Below are positions 12,101 to 24,555 of a stretch of 64,000 nt of DNA, piece by piece; within the stretch, counting starts at the first letter, position 1, and the number at the start of each line of letters is the position of its first letter. The DNA is from Gentiana macrophylla (Eukaryota; Streptophyta; Magnoliopsida; Gentianales; Gentianaceae). Under the pieces are notes generated by a model that saw only the letters and a program-made list of their open reading frames with translations, ran no database searches and had not been told where the DNA came from. The translations under genes and the position numbers were made by a program. The DNA lies in the NCBI GenBank assembly GCA_026214975.1, contig CM047806.1, positions 51,353,947 to 51,417,946 of the forward strand, given 5' to 3'.

Positions 12101-14930
12101 GAAAGTGATTTCGGATCACTAACCTATGAATCCTTATAGACTTTATTAACCGAGTAATTTGACTCAGAAGCTAAAGTTCTTTTGTTAAAACAAGGTAGCT
12201 GGGCATTCATGATAAAAGTAGTCAACGGCCGGGCAGTTATTTCAGCTAAGATAGTGGGAGTGATATAAGGAAATAAATTTCGAATTTTAATCTTTGAATA
12301 TCAAAGAAATATAATTTCTGTTTTTAGATTCGTTGGAACAAATGAATTCACTTTCACATCGATAATATAGTTGCCTTAAAGAAAGTGAATATGACATTTG
12401 TATACGATTCTGAGACTCGGACTTTTGTCTGATAAAGTCAGAACCACTAAGTAATGCTGAAAAGGTATATGTAACACATCATAAACTATTAAGACAAATG
12501 GTTTCCGTATTTAGATAAACGATTCTTCAGCATCTATTAATTAGAGCATATATCCTAGAGATAAGATCTGAAGACTGGCTAAGGGTGATTCCTATCTCCC
12601 AGTCTAAGAACACTATCTGAAAAGAAAAATGACTAAGTTACCTTTCAATTGGGAAAGGGTAATGGAGCTAAAGAATTATCATAGCTTGTTCATATTGACC
12701 TTCGGGGCCTTATGAAGGATACAAGCTAGTGGGAGCTTTTGAGTAATAGACATTTTGTCTAATGACTACTCGAAATGCCGATAGTTTATCTAAATATTTG
12801 GAGGAATCTCTGATATTACCAGAGAAACGAGTATTCCATGCTCAGATATAGGCTATGGCATGGTTTTGGCACTGGTACTTGGCCTACCTCCGAGTGAAAT
12901 GATTTCACTGAAAGGATAAACCACAGATTGTCTTGTATAGTTATTGATATGCTACAATACACTGCTTAACTCAATTAAGATATTTGTTGCAAAATAACGG
13001 TTTACATTATTATGTAATACCGAGAAGTCTACCTAGAAGATGCTTATGAATTTGTGGATAAAAAGTGAAGTGCATTTACTCCACTTCCGCAAATAGAGGC
13101 ATTTAGCACTAGTGCTTGAAGGCAGGACTGGAGATTTTACATACACGTTCAGATGGCAAATGTTCGTGAAATATCTTAATGCAATGAATAATGGTTGGTT
13201 ATAAGATTCTTAAGATCGGATAGTGACGGTTACACCGTTACATCCTTTCTAAAAGAATGTTTAGATAACAACCTTAGGACTTGAAGTACAGTTACTCAAT
13301 GAGTTACTATCTAATTTAATCAGACCACATCCAATATTGGTTGTTGGGGATTACACTGATTAATGCTACTGAAATAGATCAGAATATCAATCCACCCAAA
13401 TGCAGTGAGAGTATGGTCTAACCATTGACCCGCTGTGATTATGCAGTGTCTACAGTCTGCTTGGGGTGATTGATCACCTATGGTCCTTCTGCAAAGACTG
13501 TATAGGATTCTGACAATAGGAGGTTGGTTTAAAGCCATAAACTCAGAAATGGATTTTGGTACTCCAGCTTTTGTTAACAATCCTGTAGAACCACCTGAGT
13601 GTCTCAGGCTCAGTGGGAGTAATTGGATCTACGTGATGAGAGTGAATGGAAAGTTTATCTTTCAAGGCAAAGCCAAGTGGTCTAAGGGTAATTCCCTGAG
13701 AAGTAGATAGTTTAAAAATGGGTGATGCCCTTAAACTTTCTCACCACTCAACCTTGCTTGACTCCATGGAAAGAAGAAAGATTGCCAGGGGTGATGCCCT
13801 AAAACTTTATGGCAGAACAACGGAGCTTGAATTCATTCGGAATAGAAGGGTTTTAGCTTAAATCCAATGGCAGATTGACTGCCTATGCCTATATCCATTG
13901 GTGGATTAAAGCAAACCTCTAGGTCATCAAAGGTCACAAGTGGGCCTGACATGAATATTGATAAGTCTTTTGTAGACTGGGATATCAATGTTGGTAAAGT
14001 AGTGAGTATTAATGTTAATGACAAAGATAACACTGCAACAGTTAAGAACAACATGAGTGTGTTACCTGAAGTCAGAAACTGACGAGCCAAGATTATCTGA
14101 ATCAGAGAAGTGGACTATATTCTTAGAAATTGATTAGGTCGAATTCATGAGAACAAGTTGTTGGGAATATCACATGCATCTTATTGGTTAAGATGATAAT
14201 GCATTTTCGTATGCAAAATTCAACGAGAGGTTTCCTACCCAACCCCTCACGGAATAATTCTCTCGATCTTCATATATAGAGAAAATGGGATATATTCTCT
14301 TTTGGATAGAGAAAGTCAGGTTATTAAAAGTCAATAACAGTCGAGTCTCGGATTCGAGCAATGGAGAGCAGCATAGTGCATCCTCAAGTACCTTCAGAGA
14401 ACGAGGACTAATATGCGTCTATATTCAGGTGCATACCTGAGTATTGTTGACTACACTGATTCTAACTTACAGTCAGATTAAGGATGATCGTTAGTCGATC
14501 TCAGGCTCAGTGTTTACTCATTGTGATGGAGTTATAGTCTGGAGCAATCCAGCACTGCCAATTTGACTCTGATAGTCGAATACATAGCAGCTTTCGGAGC
14601 AGCTAAAGAGGCAGTGTGGCTTTAGAAGTTCTTTGTTGGATCGGGAAGTGATTCCACGTCTCGTAAGTCGATATCACTTTGCTGTGAAAATAGTGGAGAG
14701 GTAGCTTATGCAAAGGATCTTCGCAATCACAGGAGGTCAAAAGCATATTGAAAGTAAATAACACCTGATCAGACAGACCGTGCAGAGAGGCGACATTTTG
14801 GTCCTAAAAGATCACCTCGAGCCAACAACCTAGCTGATCAGTTTACCAAGTTGCGTGACATCTAGTGTCACTGATAAGCGCTTGGCAGGTATGAATTAGG
14901 GAGATATGTCTCATCTGCTTTAGTGGGAGA
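12101..14930 (+). pseudogene. Decayed pol of element 2
   Basis: Only short recognisable stretches remain. Near 12620-12700 is text like the GAG-pre-integrase/integrase start (MTKLPFNWERVMELKN). At 13480-13710 is the reverse-transcriptase start with WFKAINSEMDF and SNWIYVMRVNGKF. At 14570-14640 is an RNase H block (SIVEYIAAFGAAKEAVWL), followed at 14690-14830 by CCENSGEVAYAKDLRNHRRSKAY and NNLADQFTKL. The order matches copia pol in the plus direction. Stops and frameshifts are frequent throughout and no catalytic set is complete. Confidence 0.75.
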
Positions 14931-15066
14931 ATGTTGTGGATAGATAGAATAAGGGTGTGGTGCTTTAAAAACAATCATTGCTTGTCTTTACGGGCAAGTG
15001 GGAAATTGTTAGATATAGTGTGCCTGAAAGACAATTGTTGCTTGTCTATACGGGCAAGTGGGAGAT

Positions 15067-16802
15067 TGTTGGAAGTAGCGCCCGAAACACAATTTATGTA
15101 ATTGTTTTTAGAATTAATGACAGATTTATTCTCATCTTATTAATTGCTTCGTGCTTGTAAGTAATACATTACTAAAACCCTAAGTCGTATCATATGTAGC
15201 CATATAACTTAGTGTGTGACGCATGCGAGGATTAAGTTTATGGTGATACTCTTGAAATGTAAGTCCGTGGTGAACTTAATCAAAGTATGGGTCTATTGAT
15301 TAAACCATCATTAATGCGCCCAGAACACTTTATTGTGTGACCGTCTTATCCGGACCGTCGATATTGGTTATCTAAGTGGGGAATTTATATATGATGTAGT
15401 CATATAGGATTGGACTGATTTAATCTGAATTTCTCATATAATTTCATGATTGAGAAATCTTGTTAAATCACAAGATGGTCATATATGGATTAACCTTAAT
15501 CCTGATGTGACTGCATACTCCTTTTTGTTTCAGGATAGGGTTTGATGTGTTCGTTAAGGATCGCTAAGAGGCGCTGTCCGAATCACTTTCACGTTGGCAC
15601 TATTCTGGAATGAGTGAGAAATGTGTGTCTTACAGATATGGAATCCATTCCTTCCTGCGGGAAGTAGAAAGACAATCCCCTTATTTGTTAATCCTAGAAC
15701 TGATCGATCCGCCGAGTTCATATTGGTTATGAACTAATTGATCACTAGTGGGTTAATGGTAAATAAGTATGAGATGTATTGAAGAAGGTTTACGGAAATA
15801 ATCCTGCTTCATTACGGATAGTCTATGGAGGGTAAGTTTATATGTAATGATTATATCAATGGACACTTATCGACTCGACTCGACGTTTTGACAATAAGTT
15901 ATATCTATAATCGATAGAGTTCAGTTTCGGATTTATGGTGGCGTAATTCCGGAATTAATGAATTAAGTAGAAATATTCTATTCCATGAATATTTAATTTA
16001 ATTTATTGTAGCTACTGGTTATAGGTCCATGGTCCCCGGGTTGGCTCCTAACACGCGAGTGTTTTCTCGTTTTATGAAACCTAGAAAATAAATTAAATAG
16101 TTGGTATATTTAATGAATATGCAATATTATTTATTTGGTAAATAATATATAAAATAGAAAAGACATTTTCTATTAAGATAATGACATAAAGTGGCGTCCC
16201 ATGTTGATAAAATTAGGAAAAGAAATTTTCCTAGATTATGTCACATGTGTAATTAATTAATTAATTATTTGTTGGATAATTAATGAAAAATAAGAGATTG
16301 ATTTTTTGTGAATTATCTCTTATCTTTTGGCAAATATCTTTTCCTTGTGGGAATAGGTAATTGTGAGGTGAAAAAGATAACTCTCTTGACTAGTTATTTT
16401 CCTATATAAAGAGAGTTCCTCCTAGCACAAAAGACACAACAAATTTGCGCCACAATTGGAAAAAAATGAGAGAAAAATTAGTTTCTTGTTCTAATCATTA
16501 AGGGCATATTCGAGGAGGTTCTACAGCGTGGATCGATGTTCACCAGTCGTCGCTAGGAGATACAATCCGGAAGACTGCGGCTTTTCCATCTGTCGATTTA
16601 CTATTCCTCTTAAATAAGGTAAATCTTCAACCTTCTCACAGTTGTATTAATTATTTATGCGAATCAAATCATTGTATTATCACATGCAAATTTATTCGTA
16701 GCTTCCGCTGTGCAAGATCGAGTGTCTCGATCGGTGCTGAGAATCAGATCTGACGATCCAGTTATGGATCGGATCCGGATTCGGGTTTCTATATATCCAG
16801 CA
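15067..16802 (+). repeat. 3' LTR of element 2
   Basis: This 1736-bp copy of 7917-9664 starts TGTTGGAAGTAGCGCC immediately after the purine tract gcaagtgggagat and ends ATATCCAGCA. A 62-bp near-duplicate of the tract and its surroundings lies just upstream (14980-15012 resembling 15036-15070: ttgcttgtcttacgggcaagtggga), suggesting slippage or a tandem step at the polypurine tract. Confidence 0.9.
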
Positions 16803-19268
16803 TGAGACACTAGGTCTAGGTTTTCCCAAGCTCTCGATTGGTCCCTTAGGTATTTCCTGGGCACATATCACATCAAAAATTCTTTACTCTGATAATGGTG
16901 GTGAGTTTATTGCTCTTCGTCCCTTCATGTCCTCTCGTGGTATTACTCACAACACTTCTCCTCCTAACACTCCCTAACACAATGGTGCCGTCATCTTCAT
17001 AGTTGAAACTGCTCTTGCTCTTCTTCAACATGCCTCTATTCCTCTCTCGTACTGGTCTTATGTTGTCAGTCCCGTAGTTTATCTCATCAATCGTATGCCC
17101 ACCCATGTTCTTGCTATGTTATCCCCATATGAGAAGCTGTTTTCCGAACCTCCCAACTATACCAAGCTTCATGTTTTTGGGTGTCTGTGTTATCCCTGGC
17201 TCAAACCCTACACCACTCACAAGCTTGAAGCCAATTCCCTTCCGTGTGTCTTCCTTGGCTACTCCCTCACTCAAAGTTCCTACCTCTGTTATGATCTCTC
17301 CGCTCACCGCATTTACGTCTCTCGCGATGTTCGCTTCGTAGAAGATATATTTCTTTTCTCTTCCCACCCTCCTCATGACTCTTCCATCACCCTTGACCAA
17401 TTTCTTCCCCCTATTATGGCACCGGTTCTCACTCCTCCACCATCTCTCCCCACTCCTACTCCACCCTTACCTGTCCTTCCTGCTTCTCCACAATCCCCTT
17501 CCCCCTGAACCTCCCGCCACACCATCTACCTCCTCATACTCCACCGATTCCTCCTCACCTGAGCCCATCCTACATTCCCATCCTATGGTCACTCATGCCA
17601 AAAACCAATTTTCAAACCCCGCACCATCATAAACCTCAACGCCCAAGTAGACTCTCAGTTCTATGATACTGAACCCTCCACTTACAAACAGGCTTTAAAA
17701 AGTTCTCATTGGCGTCAAGCAATGTATGATGAATTTGATGCATTGGTTCGTAATGGTACGTGGTCCCTGGTTCTGTATGATTATTCTATCAATCTTGTTG
17801 GGTGCAAGTGGATTTATCGGATTAAGCGTAAATCCGATGGTACCATTGAGCGTTATAAAGCTCGGTTGGTTGCCAAAGGATTTACACAGCGTCCGAGTAA
17901 AGATTATTTTGAGACATTCAGTCATGTGGTCAAACCCACTACGGTTCGGTTGGTTCTCAGTCTTGCGGTTTCTCAGGGTTGGCCCCTTCGTCAGCTTGAT
18001 GTGAATAATGCGTTCTTACAGGGTTCTTTCACCGAGGATTTCTACATGGCTTAGCCCCTGGGTTTGAGGATCTGGATACTCCTCACCACGTGTGCAAACT
18101 TCATAAAGCTATTTATGGTCTCAAACAGGCCCCGCGTGCATGGTATCAGGAATTGAAAAACTTCATCCTCACACTTGGTTTCTATAATTCAGCAGCTGAT
18201 ACTTCCCTCTTTATTTATGGTTTGGATTCCATTACTACTATTGTGCTTGTCTATGTGGACGATATTATTGCTACAGGTACTTCCCATGAGCATGTTCAGC
18301 ACACTATCTCTTAGCTCAGTGTTCTCTGTTAAAGATCTTGGTCCCTTGTCGTATTTTCTTGGGGTGGAGGTCACCCCTAACCCCTCGGGGTTACTTCTCA
18401 CGCAGTCTCAATATCTTCACGATTTACTCCGCCGCACTAATATGCCGGATGCCAAGCCAGTCACAACTCCACTCCCTACGGATGCCTTTTCCTCTCTCAA
18501 TGCCTCTGCCGCCCCTCATGATGATTTTACTCAGTTTCACCAGGTTCTTGGGGCTCTTCAGTGTTTTCGCCGTATATTGCTTATGCAATTAATAAATTAT
18601 CACAATACATGCATGCTCCCACTGTTTTACATTGCACTTTGGTTAAACGTCTTATGTTTTATCTTGTTGGTACCGTCTCTCATGGCTTGCAGCTTTTTTC
18701 CTCCTCCACTCTTGACCTACATGCGTTCTCTGATGCGGATTGGGGTGGTAACAAAGATGACGATTATTCCTCTACTAGTGCGTATCTTGTGTTTCTAGGT
18801 CGGAATCTAGTTTCCTGGAGCTCCAAGAAACAACCCACCATTGATCGTTCCTCGACTGAAGCTGAGTACCGGTCAATTTCGCCAGGTTCTTGGGTCTATT
18901 CAGTATTTGCTATTCACTCGGCCGGATATTGCTTATGCAGTTAATAAATTATCACAATACATGCATGCTCCCACGGTTTTACATTGCACTTTAGTTAAAC
19001 GTCTTCTGCTTTATCTTATTGGTACTGTCTCTCATGGCTTGCAGCTTTTTTCCTCCTCCACTCTTGACTTACATGCGTTCTCTGATGCGGATTGGGGTGG
19101 TAACAAAGATGACGATTATTCCTCTACTAGTGTGTATCTTGTGTTTCTAGGTCGGAATCTAGTTTCCTTGAGCTCCAAGAAACAACCCACCGTTGCTCGC
19201 TCCTCGACTGAAGCTGAGTACCGGTCCGTTGCTTCCACTGCTTCAGAGTTGACATGGGTATTTTTTCT
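16803..19268 (+). pseudogene. Ale-like copia pol, 5'-truncated (element 3, left part)
   Basis: The plus strand encodes the integrase second half (16870-17510: YSDNGGEFIALRPF, YWSYVVSPVVYLINRMP, LHVFGCLCYPWL, CVFLGYSL). It continues through reverse transcriptase (17722-18560: [70 protein letters not shown]) and RNase H (18561-19268: [31 protein letters not shown]). Catalytic Y-V-D-D is present, but stops occur at 18052 and 18313 and frames shift. The 5' LTR, gag, protease and integrase start are missing: the fragment begins right after the 3' LTR of element 2. A 342-bp in-frame duplication is present at 18541-19224. It is interrupted at 19268 by element 4 and resumes at 24260. Confidence 0.88.
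18541..19224 (+). repeat. 342-bp tandem duplication in the pol of element 3
   Basis: Copy A (18541-18882) and copy B (18883-19224) both start caggttcttgg and run through the RNase H start to gaagctgagtaccggtc. The offset of 342 bp is 114 codons, so the frame is kept. The copies differ at scattered bases, and copy A has a short indel near its start where copy B keeps the expected [20 protein letters not shown]. Confidence 0.9.
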
Positions 19269-19583
19269 TGAAGAGAGTTTGAGAAAGTAATAATACTTGA
19301 GTAAACTTCAACTTGTTTATTCATGTCTAAAGAATGGGTATAAATAGATACAAGTATGAATGAGAAGGTCCTAGCTAGTAAAGTAAAAGTTACTAGAGCC
19401 GGATAGTATTAATTGCTAGAGTCGGCTATTACATAATAGGACAAAATAGAGTTACTTTATGACATACATATTAATTGTTTATATAATACAATTAATATGT
19501 CATGTTACATAAGTGACATGGATATAATGTCATGTTACATAAGTGACATAGATATGATTAATAATATTTCCAATATTTCCACA
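19269..19583 (-). repeat. 3' LTR of element 4
   Basis: A direct repeat of 23911-24259. It contains two copies of the short motif catgttacataagtgacat, while the right LTR has three, which accounts for most of the length difference. Confidence 0.92.
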
Positions 19584-19589
19584 CCCCCC

Positions 19590-20805
19590 TCAAACTGGGT
19601 TGTATATGTCAATACAGCCAAGTTTGCTACTCAGTCTGCTGAACATAAGCGGTGGAATTGGCTTGGTGAGAATATCAGCATTTTGGTCTGCTGAGGGAAC
19701 ATACTGAAGTTGAATGATCTTGGCATCAATCTTCTCTTTAAGGAAATGTTTGTCAATGTCCACATGTTTGGTTTTATCATGATGGATCAGTCCTCTCGCC
19801 ATGCATAATGCTGAATTATTGTCACAAAGAGAGTATGATAGGTTGTCAAGGTCCACGAAGGTCGATGGGACTCTTTTCACCCATAATGCTTCACAAATAC
19901 CCAAAACCAAAGGCCTGAGTTCGACTTTTTCAAGATCGCTTCTAGAGACAATGAGGTTGTTTCTTGCTTCTCCAAGTGACAAGATTACCCCATACATATG
20001 AGCAATAGCCTGTGGTAGATCTTCTCATCAATGTGGCAACCAAACCCGTCAAGATCAAGATAGACCTTCACCGATCTATCAAGAGACTTTGTGAAGTGTA
20101 AGCCCTGGCCAGAGTGGATTTCAAGTATCTCGAGTATTCTGCAGAGACAACATCCCAATGGTGCTCAGTGAGGGCAATGCATGAACTGACCGACAAGGCT
20201 AACTCCATATGCAATATCGTGTCTTGTATGAGAGAGATAGATGAGTTTCCTACAAGTCTCTCGATATTGTTCCTTTCTTACAAAGAACATTTCCATGTAC
20301 CAAAGTGGATTACTTGGGTCTACTGGGAGATAGCTGGTTTGCACCCTAGCATGCCAGTTTCCTTCAGCAGGTCCAACACATACTTCCTCTGTGAGACTGA
20401 GATACCCTGGCTGTTTCTTGCTATTTCCATGCCAAGGAAGTACTTGAGGTAGCCCAAATCTTTAACTTGAAATACCTTTGCCAGTAGGGTCTTCAAGTGT
20501 TGGATCTCAGCAGGGTCATCACCAGTAAGGATGATATCATCCATATAGACAATAAGGATGGATCTTCTCTTATTGGTTGTTTTAATAAACATTGTGTGAT
20601 CTGAGTTGCACTGATGATACCCAGCAGCTTTAACCACAGTAGTAAGTTTGCCAAACCATGCTCTTGGGGACTGCTTCAGGCCATACAGGGATTTTCTCAG
20701 TTTACAAACTTTCCCTTGAGTGTGAGGGTTGGTAAAGCCAGGAGGTACAGTCATAAAAACTTCCTCAGTGAGATCACCATTTAGGAAGGCATTATTGATG
20801 TCCAA
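19590..20805 (-). pseudogene. Element 4 reverse transcriptase and RNase H (internally deleted)
   Basis: On the minus strand 20320-20805 reads [49 protein letters not shown] and KYFLGMEIARNSQG, with the catalytic Y-M-D-D kept. 19590-19997 encodes the RNase H end (LCDNNSALCMARGLIHHDKTKHVDIDKHF, ADILTKPI). The text between (about 20000-20320) covers the polymerase-RNase H junction only partly and out of frame. The product cannot be complete. Confidence 0.85.
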
Positions 20806-22560
20806 CTGATTGAGTGGCTACAAGTTGGATGACCAGGGAGATCAAGACTTAATCGTGTTGAGCTTTGCCACAGGTGCAAATGTCTCTTTGTAGTCAAGTC
20901 CATATGTTTGAGTGAATCCCCTTGCAACCAGTCTAGCTTTATACTTGTCAATAGTACCATCAGCATTGTACTTGATGGTGAAAAGCCATTTACAGCTGAC
21001 TGTCTTCTTTCCTTGTGAAAGAGTGGTGAGATCCCAAGTATGGTTGTCAATGAGTGCAATATTTCGGTTTTTGATGTTAGCCTTCCACCATCATGTTGAA
21101 GAGCTTCCTGTATATTCTTAGGAATGGAATGAGAATCCAAATCTCTGTGTAAACATAGACAAACCAGTGACAAGTGATCATATGACACATAATTATGAAT
21201 AGAGTGGTCGATTACACGATCTCTTTCCCTTCGGACAAAGAATGGGTCCATTATCAATATCGATGAGTTCAGGGACTATCGGTGAGGTTCTTTGAGGTAT
21301 ATCAGCAGGTTCAGGAGGTTGTGGAGTATCGCAGCGGGTTCGATGAGGGTCTTTGAGGTTCAAGAGATCTTTGGGGTTCATGAGTCGCTTTGAGGTTCAG
21401 AATCTCTTTGAGATCCAGAGGGTCATGAGTATCGTGAGTCTCACGAGAGGAGTTGGTTGAGGGATTGGAGTGAGCTCAATTTCAATGAGGTTGTCATTTG
21501 TGACTGTCTCGGTAGGTTTGTTGTAGTAAGGGGTTTTTTCAAAGAATTTTACATCCATAGAATTGTAAAATCTTTTGTCAGTGGGAGAATAACACTTGTA
21601 ACCCTTTCTCGCTTTTGGCATAGCCTAGGAAGATGCACTTAAGAGCTTTGGGATCAAGTTTACTTCATGTTGGGCATGAATATAGACAAACACAGTACAT
21701 CCAAAGATCTTTGGAGGCAAGTCAGCAATGAGATGAGGGCAGGAATGAGTTGTCAGTAGGGTTTGGATGGGAGTTTTAAAACCTAACACTCTACTGGGTA
21801 ACCTGTTGATCGATATGTGGTCATTAATATAGCTTCACCCCACATGTATTTTGGCACATGTGTGGTGAACATGATTGATCTATCCATCTCCAAAGAAGTG
21901 CCTATTTTTCCTCTCAAAGAACCCCATTCTGCACGAGGTGTCTCAACACAATCACTGATGTGAACAATTCCCTTATCATTCGTGAAGGTCTTTGAGGTTG
22001 GACTCATAGTATTCCAGGGCATTATATGTTTTTAAGATTTTAATCTTAGTGTCAAATTGAGTGGATACCATGTTATAGAATTCTTGGAAGATGGTTCCAA
22101 CTTCGGATTTATCTTTCATTAAAAACAACCATGTGATTCTGGTGTGGTCATCTATGAAGGTGACAAACCACCTCTTCCCATTTATACTTTTAACTCTTGA
22201 GGGTCCCCATACATCACTATGAATCAAAGTGAAAGGTGTGGAAGGTAAATAGGGGATTTTAGTATACACAGATTTAGTAAGTTTGGCAAACTGACAGATA
22301 TCACATTGAAGATCACTGAGGTTACATCCTTTAAACAAATCAGGAATTACAGTCTTTAAATAACCAAAACTTGGATGACCTAGTCTATAATGCCAGAGCA
22401 TGATATTGTCTAAGGTTTGGTTGCAGTCAAGTCGTTTGATCTTTGGTCTTCGCGCTTTCAGCGGGGTTGACCACAAACAATCTGGAGCAGCTTTAGCTCT
22501 CCCAATAACTTCCTCGTGAAGAAAGATCCCGAATATACACTGATTGTCATTAAACAAGAC
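20806..22560 (-). pseudogene. Element 4 integrase and linker
   Basis: On the minus strand 21976-22557 encodes the GAG-pre-integrase and integrase core start ([54 protein letters not shown]). 21783-22022 continues with a WGEAILMTTY-like block in another frame. 21193-21640 is the serine/proline/glutamate-rich linker before the reverse transcriptase, locally repetitive on the DNA level (gagg-tttgaggttc). 20860-21050 holds out-of-frame remnants of the polymerase N-terminus. Multiple frame changes make it a pseudogene. Confidence 0.82.
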
Positions 22561-22739
22561 TGCCCAATTTAGGTCCTTAGTAAGTCTAATGACAGATATA
22601 AGGTTACTGATCTAATTTTGGAACAAACAGACATCCTGTAGCGGATCTTATCGATAAGTTTAACATTTCCAAAACCTTGTGCACAGAAATAGATCCATCA
22701 AAGAATCTTAATATTGTGGATCTCGATGACAGGTTTAAG

Positions 22740-23853
22740 GTGAGAAATAAGCCTTTTGTTACCAGTCATATGTGAGGATGCCCCAGAATCAACAATCCAA
22801 GTATCACTACTGAGAGGGGAGTGGAATGTATCTGTTTTAGCATGAGTAGCTGTGTCAGTGATGGAACTATCTTCCTTTTGCTGAGCAAGGAAGGCTTTGA
22901 AGGCAGCAAACTGAGATTCAAAGTAGTGTCCTTATTCTCTTCTTCACTGACATGCCTGCCCTGGATTTCCCTGGTTGGCTTGGAGGATTTTGAGGAGTTA
23001 GGCTTACCATGTAGTTTCCAAACAATTGTCCTTTGTGTGATTTGTGCGTTTGCATGGTCACAGAACAATTTTCATGTCTTCTCAAGAGGCCTTCAGAGAC
23101 CTCAAGAACCTCAAAGAGTTTCCCGACGACCCATCGATCTTGAGGTCTCGATAGGGTGATCAGCAGGTTGCTTTGCAAAGATCACTTTTCTCCTGTTTTC
23201 CTCATGTTTGACTTCAGCAAACACAGATTTGAGATTGGGGAGAGGTTTGGTAGCAAGAACTCTACCTCTAACATCATCAAAGGATGAGTTCAGTCATGTA
23301 AGGAACTTGAATACCCTCTTCTTCTCAATGATATTCTTGTATAAGGCAGCATCCTCTACATCCTTCCATGGGTGAGTTTCCAACATATCTAGGTGTTGCC
23401 ATGCCTTAGATAGTTGGTTGTAGTCTTGAGTTACGATCAGTCTCCTTGACTGTAATTTTGGATTTGAGCTTCGAGTTCATAGACCTCAGATGTATTGTCC
23501 TTTTTTGAGTAAAGGTCTATGGCATTGTCCCAGATATCCTTAGCAGTGTCATACATCATGAAGTTCTCACTGATCTCTTTTGTCATTGACCTCGTGAGGA
23601 TGATCATGACTTGGTTATTTTTTGTATCCCATGCTTCAAACTTGAGGTCAGTTTCAGCAGGGGCAGGTTTGGAACCAGACAAGTATCCCATCTTGCTCTG
23701 GCCTAAGATATACATTTTCATAGATCTTGACCACAGCAGGTAGTTGTTGCCATCAAGTCTGTGATTTGTAAACGGATAGTTTTCAGTGATCCCAGTCTGC
23801 TGAGGCTGCTGGGACTCTACTGAGGGTGAAGAAGCTTCAGATAAAGAAGACAT
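22740..23853 (-). pseudogene. Element 4 Gag and protease
   Basis: The Gag frame starts at the ATG at 23853 (MSSLSEASSPSVESQQ, then YPFTNHRLDGNNYLLWSRSM) and continues through IWDNAIDLYSKKDNTSEVYE. A frameshift follows near 23437. The zinc knuckle region at 22990-23060 reads CDHANAQITQRTIVWKLHG, so key Cys residues expected in CX2CX4HX4C are missing. The protease active-site block [17 protein letters not shown] at about 22755-22800 is intact. Confidence 0.84.
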
Positions 23854-23910
23854 TCTTGAAAAATTAGGATATTTTGCAGTGGATTAAAGATGATTATGTC
23901 TCTGATACCA

Positions 23911-24259
23911 TTAAGAGAGTTTGAGAAAGTAATAATACTTGAGTAAACTTCAACTTGTTTATTCATGTCTAAAGAATGGGTATAAATAGATACAAGTATG
24001 AATGAGAAGGTCCTAGCTAGTAAAGTAAAAGTTACTAGAGCCGGCTAGTATTAATTGCTAGAGTCGGCTATTACATAATAGGACAAAATAGAGTTACTTT
24101 ATGACATACATATTAATTGTTTATATAATACAATTAATATGTCATATTACATAAGTGACATAGATATAATATGTCATGTTACATAAGTGACATAGATATA
24201 ATATGTCATGTTACATAAGTGACATAGATATGATTAATAATATTTCCAATATTTCCACA
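23911..24259 (-). repeat. 5' LTR of element 4
   Basis: A direct repeat of 19269-19583. The inner end on the minus strand is CTCTCTTAA, directly followed by the primer-binding site TGGTATCAGAG. The outer end TGTGGAAATATTGG abuts the TTTCT target duplication. Confidence 0.92.
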
Positions 24260-24555
24260 TTTCTTCTATATGATCTTGGTCTTGCCTTCGTCTAGTCCTA
24301 TCATTTTTTGTGATAATGTGGGTGCGACTCAGCTTTCGGCTAATCCTGTGTTCCATTCCCAGATGAAGCACGTTGCTGTGGATTATCACTATATTCGTGA
24401 TTAGGTTCAGAAGGGTCTCCTGCGTGTTTCTCATGTCTCTAGTGCTGATCAGCTCGGTGATGCCCTTACGAAGCCCCTCTCTCGCCAGCCGTTTCATCAT
24501 TTCCGTTCCAAGTTGGGCCTACTTCCGCCTGCCCGTAGTCCCACTTGAGGGAGCG
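24260..24555 (+). pseudogene. Element 3 RNase H C-terminus (right part)
   Basis: After one copy of the TTTCT duplication, the element 3 pol resumes with [52 protein letters not shown] and a final SRQPFHHFRSKLGLL. One stop interrupts it (near 24402). It ends at the polypurine tract ttgagggagcg before the 3' LTR. Confidence 0.88.

Larger units (their letters stand above)
7917..16802 (+). mobile_element. Long-LTR Ty1/copia element (element 2), decayed
   Basis: LTRs of about 1.74 kb lie at 7917-9664 and 15067-16802, both TGTTGGAAGTAGCGCC..ATATCCAGCA. The flanking 5-mers are ggaga (7912-7916) and tgaga (16803-16807), four of five matching, as for an old duplication. A primer-binding-site-like ggtatcaaagacagg follows the 5' LTR, and a polypurine tract aagtgggagat precedes the 3' LTR. 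The 5.4-kb interior has only decayed pol remnants in copia order, plus a repeat-rich leader. The same family supplies the solo LTR at 1259-3735 and a fragment near 60.2 kb. Confidence 0.88.
19269..24259 (-). mobile_element. Ty1/copia element 4, nested in element 3
   Basis: Perfect 5-bp target duplications TTTCT flank it (19264-19268 and 24260-24264). LTRs lie at 19269-19583 and 23911-24259. On the minus strand they read TGTGGAAATATTGG..ACTCTCTTCA, with the final bases changed in the right copy. A primer-binding site TGGTATCAGAGAC abuts the right LTR (23898-23910) and a polypurine tract TTTGAGGGGGG abuts the left LTR (19584-19595). The interior is copia gag-pol on the minus strand, shortened between 20000 and 20320 and carrying frameshifts. 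At under 5 kb it is non-autonomous. Confidence 0.93.
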
